DNA of 64,000 bases. Source: Petrosia ficiformis. Lineage: Eukaryota > Porifera > Demospongiae > Haplosclerida > Petrosiidae. This document shows, piece after piece, positions 11,375-24,200 of this stretch. Numbering within the stretch: the first letter of the stretch is position 1; each line of letters opens with the position of its first letter. The translations under genes were made by a program, and so were the position numbers. The notes beneath the pieces were generated by a model, which worked only from the letters and a program-made list of their open reading frames with translations, did no database searches and was not told the origin of the DNA. Location of the stretch: NCBI GenBank assembly GCA_947044365.1, contig OX345642.1, forward strand, positions 7,518,776-7,582,775. Direction: 5' to 3'.

Positions 11375-11529
11375 TGTAACGTTATAATATTTGATTCAAC
11401 TAGATTTTCACTATCTCTGAGTATCTCACTAAAAACTAATAAAATCAGCAACATTACAACCATACAAATACAAATACCATAAATACAGAAAATACCTAAT
11501 AATTCATACACATGTATCAGGTTATCACA
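11375..11529 (-). repeat. 5' LTR of the gypsy element
   Basis: The 155-bp partner of 9561-9732. Its CA end is followed by GTCCT at 11530-11534, the second target-site duplication copy. Confidence 0.9.
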
Positions 11530-12295
11530 GTCCTTAATATGTTTCCAAAGTGGTTTTGATCAACTGTTAAAACCGTGAGCATTTTAATATTCTATCAAAA
11601 TTTGATTTTTTACCCTGAACTATAGACTTTGTACTGATTTTTTATTGCCAAATCAATCATTTGAAATTTGGTCGAAACTGTTCCTAGAGTTAGATAATGA
11701 TGTCCTCAATAGGTTTCCAAAGAAGTTTTGATCAATAATATTGTGGGTGAGAACTGTGAGCATTTTAATATTCTATCAAAATTTGAATTTTTACCCTGAA
11801 CTATAGCCTTTGTACTGATTTTTCATTGCAAAATCAATCATTTCAGATTGACCCGAAACTGTTCCTAGAGTTAGATAATGATGTCCTTAATATGTTTCCA
11901 AAGTGGTTTTGATCAATAATATTATCTGTTAGTACCGTGAGCATTTTAGTGTTCTCTTGTAATTTGAATTTTGCCCTGAACTATAGCCTAGGTATTGATT
12001 TTTTCATCAAAAATCACTCGTTTTAGATTTGTCCGAAACTGTTCCTTGAGTTAGATAATGATGTCCTTAATAGGTTTCCAAAGAGGTTTTGATCAATAAT
12101 ATTGTGGGTGAGAACCGTGAGCATTGTAATATTCTATCAAAATTTGAATTTTTACCCTGAGCCTTTGTACTGATTTTTCATTGCAAAATCAATTCTGTCA
12201 GATTGAGCCGAAACTGTTCCTAGAGTTAGATAATGATGTTCTTAATAGGTTTGCAAAGTGGTTTTGATCAATAATATTGGGGGTGAGAAACGTGA
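11530..12295. repeat. ~180-bp satellite resumes after the retrotransposon
   Basis: About four monomers continue with the same landmarks as 3990-9560, somewhat more diverged. The last monomer stops at about 12295 inside GTGAGAAACGTGAG, where a different array begins. Confidence 0.92.
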
Positions 12296-15200
12296 GAAGA
12301 ACTTCCAGCACTTCAACTGGTTGATAGGCAGGCACAGAAGTACATGGACAGCCAACTTGTCTGAAGGGAAGATGGCACACAAGGAAGCAAACATCTCTGG
12401 ATGGATGATAGTACCTACACCCCAATGGTCTAAACAACACTCTCCCAGCAGAACTTCCAACACTTCAACCCAACTGATTGGCACACTAGTACCTGTGCAG
12501 CCAACATCCGCAGAACTTCCAACACTTGAACCCAACTGATAGGTACACAAGTACCTGTGTATTAACATCTGCAGAACTTCCTACACTTGACCCAACCGAT
12601 AGGCACACAAGTACCTGTGCATCCAACATCTCTGAAGGGAAGATGGCACTAACACAAAGTGTGTCAGCACAACTGTCCCAGCAGAACTTCCTACACTTCA
12701 ACCCAACCGATAGGTACACAAGTACCTGTGCATGCAACATCCGCAGAACTTCCAACAATTCAACCCAACCGATAGGCAGGCACACAAGTACCTGTGCATC
12801 CAACATCCACAGAACTTCCAACACTTCAACCCAACCGATAGGTACACAAGTACCTGTGCATCCAACATCCGCAGAACTTCCAACACTTCAACACAACCAA
12901 TAGGCAGGCACACAAGTACCTGGGTGGCTAACTTGTCTGAAAGATGGTATAGCATACTGTGTGTAGCACAGCACTTCCAGCAGCAGAACTTCCAACACAT
13001 CAACCCAACTGATAGGCAGGCACACAAGTACCTGTGTGGCCAACATGCGCAGAACTTCCAACACTTCAACCCAACCGATAGGTACACAAGTACCTGTGCA
13101 TCCAACATCCGCAGAACTTCCAACACTTCAACCCAACCGATAGGTACAATAGTACCTATGCATTCAACATCCACAGAACTTCCAACACTTCAACCCAACC
13201 GATAGGCAGGCACACAAGTACCTGTGTGGCCAACATGCGCAGAACTTCCAACACTTCAACCCAATCGATAGGTACACAAGTACTTGTGCAGCCAACATCC
13301 GCAGAACTTCCAACACTTCAACCCAACCGATAGGTACAATAGTACCTATGCATCCAACATCCACAGAACTTCCAACACTTCAACCCAACCGATAGGCAGG
13401 CACACAACTACCTGTGTGGCCAACATGCGCAGAACTTCCAACACTGCAACCCAATCGATAGGTACACAAGTACCTGTGCATCCTGTGCATCCAACATCCG
13501 CAGAACTTCCAACACTTCAACCCAATCGATAGGTACACAAGTACCTGTGCATCCAACATCCGCAGAACTTCCAACACTTCAACCCAACCGATAGGTACAA
13601 TAGTACCTATGCATTCAACATCCACAGAACTTCCAACACTTCAACCCAACCGATAGGCAGGTACACAAGTACCTGTGTGGCCAACATGCGCAGAACTTCC
13701 AACACTTCAACCCAATCGATAGGTACACAAGTACCTGTGCAGCCAACATCCGCAGAACTTCCAACACTTCAACCCAACCGATAGGTACAATAGTACCTAT
13801 GCATCCAACATCCACAGAACTTCCAACACTTCAACCCAACCGATAGGCAGGCACACAACTACCTGTGTGGCCAACATGCGCAGAACTTCCAACACTTCAA
13901 CCCAATCGATAGGTACACAAGTACCTGTGCATCCTGTGCATCCAACATCCGCAGAACTTCCAACACTTCAACCCAATCGATAGGTACACAAGTACCTGTG
14001 CATCCAACATCCGCAGAACTTCCAACACTTCAACCCAACCGATAGGTACAATAGTACCTATGCATTCAACATCCACAGAACTTCCAACACTTCAACCCAA
14101 CCGATAGGCAGGTACACAAGTACCTGTGTGGCCAACATGCGCAGAACTTCCAACACTTCAACCCAATCGATAGGTACACAAGTACCTGTGCAGCCAACAT
14201 CCGCAGAACTTCCAACACTTCAACCCAACCGATAGGTACAATAGTACCTATGCATCCAACATCCACAGAACTTCCAACACTTCAACCCAACCGATAGGCA
14301 GGCACACAACTACCTGTGTGGCCAACATGCGCTGAACTTCCAACACTGCAACCCAATCGATAGGTACACAAGTACCTGTGCATCCTGTGCATCCAACATC
14401 TGCAGAACTTCCAACACTTCAACCCAATCGATAGGTACACAAGTACCTGTGCATCCAACATCCGCAGAACTTCCAACACTTCAACCCAACCGATAGGCAG
14501 GCACACAAGTACCTGTGTGGCCAACTTCTCCGAAGGGAAGAGAATACTTACACACAAGTGTAAACACAACTTGCCCAATACAACTCCCAACATACTCTGA
14601 CAGACTATATGAACAACAATTTAGTCTGAACCTACACCTCTATAATATAGCACTGCCTCCACTTGTGACAACTGTGGTTACAACAAAACCAACCGGTAGG
14701 CACACAAGGAAGCCAACATCTCTGGATGGATGATAGTCCGACACACAATGGTCTAAACAATGCTCTCCCTCCAGAACTTCCAACACTTCAAACCAACCGA
14801 TATGCAGGCACACAAGTAGTACCTGTGCAGCCAACTTGTCTGAAGGGAAGATGGCACAAACATACAGTGTGTTAGCAAAACTCTCCCAACACATCAAACC
14901 AACCGATAGACACTGGAGTACCTGTGCAGCCAACATTTCTGAAGGGAAGATGGTACTAACATTCAGTGTGTTAGCAGCAAATCTCTCCCAACACATCAAA
15001 CCAACCGATAGATACTGGAGTACCTGTGTATCCAACATCTTCAGAAGTTCTAACCCTTCAACCCAACTGATAGGCACACAAGTACCTGTGCATCCAACAT
15101 CCACAGGACTTCCAAAACTTCAACCCAACTGATAGGCACACACGTACCTGTACATGCAACATCCACAGAACTTCCAACACTTCAACCCAACCGATAGGCA

Positions 15201-18200
15201 GGCACACAAGTATATCAGTGGCCAACATGCGCAGAACTTCCAACACTTCAACCCAATCGATAGGTACACAAGTACCTGTGCATCTAACATCCGCAGAACT
15301 TCCAACACTTCAACCCAACCGATAGGCAGGCACACAAGTACCTGTGTGGCCAACATGCACAGAACTTCCAACACTTCAACCCAACCGATAGGTACACAAG
15401 TACCTGTGCATCCAACATCCGCAGAACTTCCAACACTTCAACCCAACCGATAGGCAGGCACACAAGTAACTGTGTGGCCAACATGCGCAGAACTTCCAAC
15501 ACTTCAACCCAATCGATCGGTACACTATGCGCAGAACTTCCAACACTTCAACCCAATTGATAGGTACACAAGTACCTGTTCATCCAACATCCGCAGAACT
15601 TCCAACACTTCAGCCCAACCGATAGGCAGGCACACAAGTACCTGTGTGGCCAACTTCTCCGAAGGGAAGAGAATACTTACACACAAGTGTAAACACAACT
15701 TGCCCAATACAACTCCCAACATACTCTGACAGACTATATGAACAACAATTTAGTCTGAACATACACCTCTACAATATAGCACTACCTCCACTTGTGACAA
15801 CTGTGTTTACAACAAAACCAACCGGTAGGCACACAAGGAAGCCAACATCTCTGGATGGATGATAGTCCGACACACAACGGTCTAAACAACGCTCTCCCTC
15901 CAGAACTTCCAACACTTCAAAACCAACCGATATGCAGGCACACAAGTACCCTTGTGGCCAACATGCGCAGAACTTCCAACACTTCAACCCAATCGATAGG
16001 TACACAAGTACCTGTGCATCCAACATCCGCAGAACTTCCAACACTTCAATCGAACCGATAGGAACACAAGTACCTGTGCATCGAACATCGACAAAACTTC
16101 CAACACTTCAACCCAACCGATAGGTACACAAGTACCTGTGCATCCAACATCCCCAGAACTTCCAACACTTCAACCCAACCGATAGGCAGGCACACAAGTA
16201 CCCATGTGGCCAACATGCGCAGAACTTCCAACACTTCAACCCAATCGATAGGTACACAAGTACCTATGCATCCAACATCCGCAGAACTTCCAACACTTCA
16301 ATCGAACCGATAGGAACACAAGTACCTGTGCATCGAACATCGACAGAACTTCCAACACTTCAACCCAATCGATAGGTACACAAGTACCTGTGCATCCAAC
16401 ATCCGCAGAACTTCCAACACTTCAACCCAATCGATAGGTACACAAGTACCTATGCAGCCAACATCCGCAGAACTTTCAACACTTCAACCCAACCGATAGG
16501 CAGGCACACAAGTACCCAAGTCGGTACACTATGCGCAGAACTTCCAACACTTCAACCCAATCGATCGGTACACTATGCGCAGAACTTCCAACACTTCAAC
16601 CCAATCGATAGGTACAAAAGTACCTGTGCATCCAACATCCGCAGAACTTCCAATACTTCGACCCAACCGATAGGCAGGCACACAAGTACCCATGGGGCCA
16701 ACATGCGCAGAACTTCCAACACTTCAAACCAATCGATCGGTACACTATGCGCAAAACTTCCAACACTTCAACCCAACCGATAGGTACAATAGTACCTATG
16801 CATCCAACATCCACAGAACTTCCAACACTTCAACCCAACCGATAGGCAGGCACACAAGTACCTGTGTGGCCAACATCCGCAGAACTTCCAACACTTCAAC
16901 CCAACCGATAGGCAGGCACACAAGTACCTGTGTGGCCAACATGCGCAGAACTTCCAACACTTCAATCCAACCGATAGGTACACAAGTACCTGTGCATCCA
17001 ACATCCGCAGAACTTCCAACACTTCAACCCAACTGATAGGCAGGCACACAAGTACCTGTGTGGCCAACATCCGCAGAACTTCCAACACTTCAACCCAACC
17101 GATAGGCAGGCACACAAGTACCTGTGTGGCCAACATGCGCAGAACTTCCAACACTTCAACCCAACCGATAGGTACACAAGTACCTGTGCATCCAACATCC
17201 GCAGAACTTCCAACACTTCAACCCAACCGATAGGCAGGCACACAAGTACCCATGTGGCCAACATGCGCAGAACTTCCAATACTTCAACCCAATCGATAGG
17301 TACACAAGTACCTGTGCATCCAACATCCGCAGAACTTCCAACACTTCAACCCAGTCGATAGGTACACAAGTACCTATGCAGCCAACATCCGCAGAACTTT
17401 CAACACTTCAACCCAACCGATAGGCAGGCACACAAGTACCCAAGTCGGTACACTATGCGCAGAACTTCCAACACTTCAACCCAATCGATCGGTACACTAT
17501 GCGCAGAACTTCCAACACTTCAACCCAATCGATAGGTACAAAAGTACCTGTGCATCCAACATCCGCAGAACTTCCAATACTTCGACCCAACCGATAGGCA
17601 GGCACACAAGTACCCATGGGGCCAACATGCGCAGAACTTCCAACACTTCAAACCAATCGATCGAAACACTATGCGCAGAACTTCCAACACTTCAGCCCAA
17701 TTGATAGGCACACAAGTACCTGTTCATCCAACATCCGCAGAACTTCCAACACTTCAGCCCAACCGATAGGCAGGCACACAAGTACCTGTGTGGCCAACTT
17801 CTCCGAACGGAAGAGAATACTTACACACAAGTGTAAACACAACTTGCCCAATACAACTCCCAACATACTCTGACAGACTATATGAACAATTTAGTCTGAA
17901 CATACACCTCTATAATATAGCACTACCTCCACTTGTGACAACTGTGTTTACAACAAAACCAACCGGTAGGCACACAAGGAAGCCAACATCTCTGGATGGA
18001 TGATAGTCCGACACACAATGGTCTAAACAACGCTCTCCCTCCAGAACTTCCAACACTTCAAAACCAACCGATATGCAGGCACACAAGTACCTGTGTGGCC
18101 AACATGCGCAGAACTTCCAACACTGCAACCCAATCGATAAGTACACAAGTACCTGTGCAGCCAACATCCGCAGAACTTCCAACACTTCAACCCAACCGAT

Positions 18201-21200
18201 AGGCAGGCACACAAGTACCTGTGTGGCCAACATGCGCAGAACTTCCAACACTGCAACCCAATCGATAAGTACACAAGTACCTGTGCAGCCAACATCCGCA
18301 GAACTTGCAACACTTCAACCCAACCGATAGGCAGGCACACAAGTACCTGTGTGGCCAACATGCGCAGAACTTCCAACACTTCAACCCAACCGATAGGTAC
18401 ACAAGTACCTGTGCATCCTGTGCATCCAACATCCGCAGAACTTCCAACACTTCAACCCAACCGATAGGCAGGCACACAAGTACCCAAGTCGGTACACAAT
18501 GTGCAGAACTTCCAACACTTCAACCCAATCGATAGGTAAAAAAGTACCTGTGCATCCAACATCCGCAGAACTTCCAATACTTCGACCCAACCGATAGGCA
18601 GGCACACAAGTACCCATGGGGCCAACATGCGCAGAACTTCCAACACTTCAAACCAATCGATCGGTACACTATGCGCAGAACTTCCAACACTTCAACCCAA
18701 TCGATAGGTACACAAGTACCTGTGCATCCAACATCCGCAGAACTTCCAACACTTCAACCCAGTCGATAGGTACACAAGTACCTATGCAGCCAACATCCGC
18801 AGAACTTTCAACACTTCAACCCAACCGATAGGCAGGCACACAAGTACCCAAGTCGGTACACTATGCGCAGAACTTCCAACACTTCAACCCAATCGATCGG
18901 TACACTATGCGCAGAACTTCCAACACTTCAACCCAATCGATAGGTACAAAAGTACCTGTGCATCCAACATCCGCAGAACTTCCAATACTTCGACCCAACC
19001 GATAGGCAGGCACACAAGTACCCATGGGGCCAACATGCGCAGAACTTCCAACACTTCAAACCAATCGATCGAAACACTATGCGCAGAACTTCCAACACTT
19101 CAGTCCAATTGATAGGTACACAAGTACCTGTTCATCCAACATCCGCAGAACTTCCAACACTTCAGCCCAACCGATAGGCAGGCACACAAGTACCTGTGTG
19201 GCCAACTTCTCCGAACGGAAGAGAATACTTACACACAAGTGTAAACACAACTTGCCCAATACAACTCCCAACATACTCTGACAGACTATATGAACAATTT
19301 AGTCTGAACATACACCTCTATAATATAGCACTACCTCCACTTGTGACAACTGTGTTTACAACAAAACCAACCGGTAGGCACACAAGGAAGCCAACATCTC
19401 TGGATGGATGATAGTCCGACACACAACGGTCTAAACAACGCTCTCCCTCCAGAACTTCCAACACCTCAAAACCAACCGATATGCAGGCACACAAGTACCT
19501 GTGTGGCCAACATGCGCAGAACTTCCAACACTGCAACCCAATCGATAAGTACACAAGTACCTGTGCAGCCAACATCCGCAGAACTTCCAACACTTCAACC
19601 CAACCGATAGGCAGGCACACAAGTACCTGTGTGGCCAACATGCGCAGAACTTCCAACACTGCAACCCAATCGATAAGTACACAAGTACCTGTGCAGCCAA
19701 CATCCGCAGAACTTGCAACACTTCAACCCAACCGATAGGCAGGCACACAAGTACCTGTGTGGCCAACATGCGCAGAACTTCCAACACTTCAACCCAACCG
19801 ATAGGTACACAAGTACCTGTGCATCCTGTGCATCCAACATCCGCAGAACTTCCAACACTTCAACCCAACCGATAGGCAGGCACACAAGTACCCAAGTCGG
19901 TACACAATGCGCAGAACTTCCAACACTTCAACCCAATCGATAGGTAAAAAAGTACCTGTGCATCCAACATCCGCAGAACTTCCAATACTTCGACCCAACA
20001 GATAGGCAGGCACACAAGTACCCATGGGGCCAACATGCGCAGAACTTCCAACACTTCAACCCAATCGATCGGTACACTATGCGCAGAACTTCCAACACTT
20101 CAACCCAATTGATAGGTACACAAGTACCTGTTCATCCAACATCCGCAGAACTTCCAACACTTCAGCCCAACCGATAGGCAGGCAAACAAGTACCTGTGTG
20201 GCCAACTTCTCCGAAGGGAAGAGAATACTTACACACAAGTGTAAACACAACTTGCCCAATATAACTCCCAACATACTCTGACAGACTGTATGAACAACAA
20301 TTTAGTCTGAACATACACCTCTATAATATAGCACTACCTCCACTTGTGACAACAGGGTTTACAACAAAACCAACCGGTAGGCACACAAGGAAGCCAACAT
20401 CTCTGGATGGATGATAGTCCGACACACAACGGTCTAAACAACGCTCTCCCTCCAGAACTTCCAACACTTCAAAACCAACCGATATGCAGGCACACAAGTA
20501 GTACCTGTGCAGCCAACTTGTCTGAAGGGAAGATGGCACTAACATACAGTGTGTTAGCAAAACTCTCCCAACACATCAAACCAACCGATAGACACTGGAG
20601 TACCTGTGCAGCCAACATTTCTGAAGAGAAGATGGTACTAACATTCAGTGTGTTAGCAGCAAATCACTCCCAACACATCAAACCAACTGATAGACACAGG
20701 AGTACCTGTGCATCCAACATCTTCAGAAGTTCCAACCCTTCAACCCAACTGATAGGCACACAAGTACCTGTGCATCCAACAGCCACAGGACTTCCAACAC
20801 TTCAACCCAACCGATAGGTACACAAGTACCTGTACATCCAACATCAGCAGAACTTCCAACACTTCAACCCAACCGATAGGCAGGCACACAAGTACCCATG
20901 TGGCCAACATGCGCAGAACTTCCAACACTTCAACCCAATCGATAGGTACACAAGTACCTGTGCATCCAACATCCGCAGAACTTCCAACACTTCAATCGAA
21001 CCGATAGGAACACAAGTACCTGTGCATCGAACATCGACAGAACTTCCAACACTTCAACCCAACCGATAGGTACACAAGTACCTGTGCATCCAACATCCGC
21101 AGAACTTCCAACACTTCAACCCAACTGATAGGTACAATAGTACCTGTGCATCCAACATCCGTAGAACTTCCAACACTTCAATCGAACCAATAGGAACACA

Positions 21201-24200
21201 AGTACCTGTGCATCGAACATCGACAGAACTTCCAACACTTCAACCCAACCAATAGGCAGGCACACAAGTAACTGTGTGGCCAACATGCGCAGAACTTCCA
21301 ACACTTCAACCCAATCGATCGGTACACTATGCTCAGAACTTCCAACACTTCAACCCAATCGATAGGTACACAAGTACCTATGCAGCCAACATCCGCAGAA
21401 CTTCCAACACTTCAACCCAACCGATAGGCAGGCACACAAGTACCCATGTGGCCGACATGCGCAGAACTTCCAACACTTCAACCCAATCGATAGGTACACA
21501 AGTACCTGTGCATCCAACATCCGCAGAACTTCCAACACTTCAATCGAACCGATAGGAACACAAGTACCTGTGCATCGAACATCGACAGAACTTCCAACAC
21601 TTCAACCCAACCGATAGGTACACAAGTACCTGTGCATCCAACATCCGCAGAACTTCCAACACTTCAACCCAACCGATAGTACAATAGTACCTGTGCATCC
21701 AACATCCGCAGTACTTCCAACACTTCAATCGAACCGATAGGAACACAAGTACCTGTGCATCGAGCATCGACAGAACTTCCAACACTTCAACCCAATCGAT
21801 AGGTACGCAAGTACCTATGCAGCCGACATCCGCAGAACTTCCAACACTTCAACCCAACCGATAGGCAGGCACACAAGTACCCATGTGGCCAACATGCGCA
21901 GAACTTCCAACACTTCAACCCAATCGATCGGTACACTATGCTCAGAACTTCCAATACTTCAACCCAATCGATAGGTACACAAGTACCTATGCAGCCAACA
22001 TCCGCAGAACTTCCAACACTTCAACCCAACCGATAGGCAGGCACACAAGTACCCATGTGGCCAACATGCGCAGAACTTCCAACACTTCAACCCAATCGAT
22101 AGGTACACAAGTACCTGTGCATCCAACATCCGCAGAACTTCCAACACTTCAATCGAACCGATAGGAACACAAGTACCTGTGCATCGAACATCGACAGAAC
22201 TTCCAACACTTCAACCCAACCGATAGGTACACAAGTACCTGTGCATCCAACATCCGCAGAACTTCCAACACTTCAACCCAACCGATAGTACAATAGTACC
22301 TGTGCATCCAACATCCGCAGTACTTCCAACACTTCAATCGAACCAATAGGAACACAAGTACCTGTGCATCGAGCATCGACAGAACTTCCAACACTTCAAC
22401 CCAATCGATAGGTACACAAGTACCTATGCAGCCGACATCCGCAAAACTTCCAACACTTCAACCCAACCGATAGGCAGGCACACAAGTACCCATGTGGCCA
22501 ACATGCGCAGAACTTCCAACACTTCAACCCAATCGATAGGTACACTAGTACCTGTGCATCCAACATCCGCAGAACTTCCAACACTTCAATCGAACCGATA
22601 GGAACACAAGTACCTGTGCATCGAACATCGACAGAACTTCCAACACTTCAACCCAATCGATAGGTACACAAGTACCTATGCAGCCGACATCCGCAGAACT
22701 TCCAACACTTCAACCCAACCGATAGTACACAAGTAACTGCGTGGCCAACATGCGCAGAACTTCCAACACTTCAACCCAATCGATAGGTACACAAGTACCT
22801 ATGCAGCATACATCCGCAGAACTTCCAACACTTCAACCTAACCGATAGGCAGGCACACAAGTACCCATGTGGCCAACATGCGCAGAACTTCCAACACTTC
22901 AACCCAATCGATAGGTACACTAGTACCTGTGCATCCAACATCCGCAGAACTTCCAACACTTCAATCGAACGATAGGAACACAAGTACCTGTGCATCGAAC
23001 ATCGACAGAACTTCCAACACTTCAACCCAACCGATAGGTACACAAGTACCTGTGCATCCAACATCCGCAGAACTTCCAACACTTCAACCCAACCGATAGT
23101 ACACAAGTACCTGTGCATCCAACATCCACAGAACTTCCAACACTTCAATCGAACCGATAGGAACACAAAAACCTGTGCATCGAGCATCGACAGAACTTCC
23201 AACACTTCAACCCAATCGATAGGTACACAAGTACCTATGCAGCCGACATCCGCAGAACTTCCAACACTTCAACCCAACCGATAGGCAGGCACACAAGTAA
23301 CTGTGTGGCCAACATGCGCAGAACTTCCAACACTTCAACCCAATCGATCGGTACACTATGCGCAGAACTTCCAACACTTCAACCCAATCGATAGGTACAC
23401 AAGTACCTGTTCCTCCAACATCCGCAGAACTTCCAACACTTCAGCCCAACCGATAGGCAGGCACACAAGTACCTGTGTGGCCAACTTCTCCGAAGGGAAG
23501 AGAATACTTACACACAAGTGTAAACACAACTTGCCCAATACAACTCCCAACACACTCTGACAGACTATATGAACAACAATTTAGTCTGAACATACACCTC
23601 TATAATATAGCACTACCTCCACTTGTGACAACTGTGTTTACAACAAAACTAACCGGTAGGCACACAAGGAAGCCAACATCTCTGGATGGATGATAGTCCG
23701 ACACACAACGGTCTAAACAACGCTCTCCCTCCAGAACTTCCAACACTTCAAACCAACCGATATGCAGGCACACAAGTAGTACCTGTGCAGCCAACTTGTC
23801 TGAAGGGAAGATGGCACTAACATACAGTGTGTTAGCAAAACTCTCCCAACACATCAAACCAACCGATAGACACTGGAGTACCTGTGCATCCAACATCTTC
23901 AGAAGTTCCAACCCTTCAACCCAACTGATAGGCACACAAGTACCTGTGCAACCAACATCCACAGGACTTCCAACACCTCAACCCAATCGATCGGTACACT
24001 ATGCGCAGAACTTCCAACACTTCAACCCAATCGATAGGTACACAAGTACCTGTTCATCCAACATCCGCAGAACTTCCAACACTTCAACCCAACCGATAGG
24101 CAGGCACACAAGTACCTGTGTGGCCAACTTCTCCGAAGGGAAGAGAATACTTACACACAAGTGTAAACACAACTTGCCCAAGACAACTCCCAACATACTC

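Larger units (their letters stand above)
9561..11529 (-). mobile_element. Ty3/gypsy LTR retrotransposon, internally deleted, inserted in the satellite
   Basis: Two related LTRs bounded by TG and CA flank 1.6 kb of internal sequence that reads on the minus strand in the order gag, protease, RT end plus RNase H, integrase end. A 5-bp duplication (GTCCT) flanks it. Large internal deletions remove the reverse transcriptase core and the integrase catalytic core, and several frameshifts are present, so the copy is non-autonomous. The order RNase H before integrase places it in Ty3/gypsy. Confidence 0.95.
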
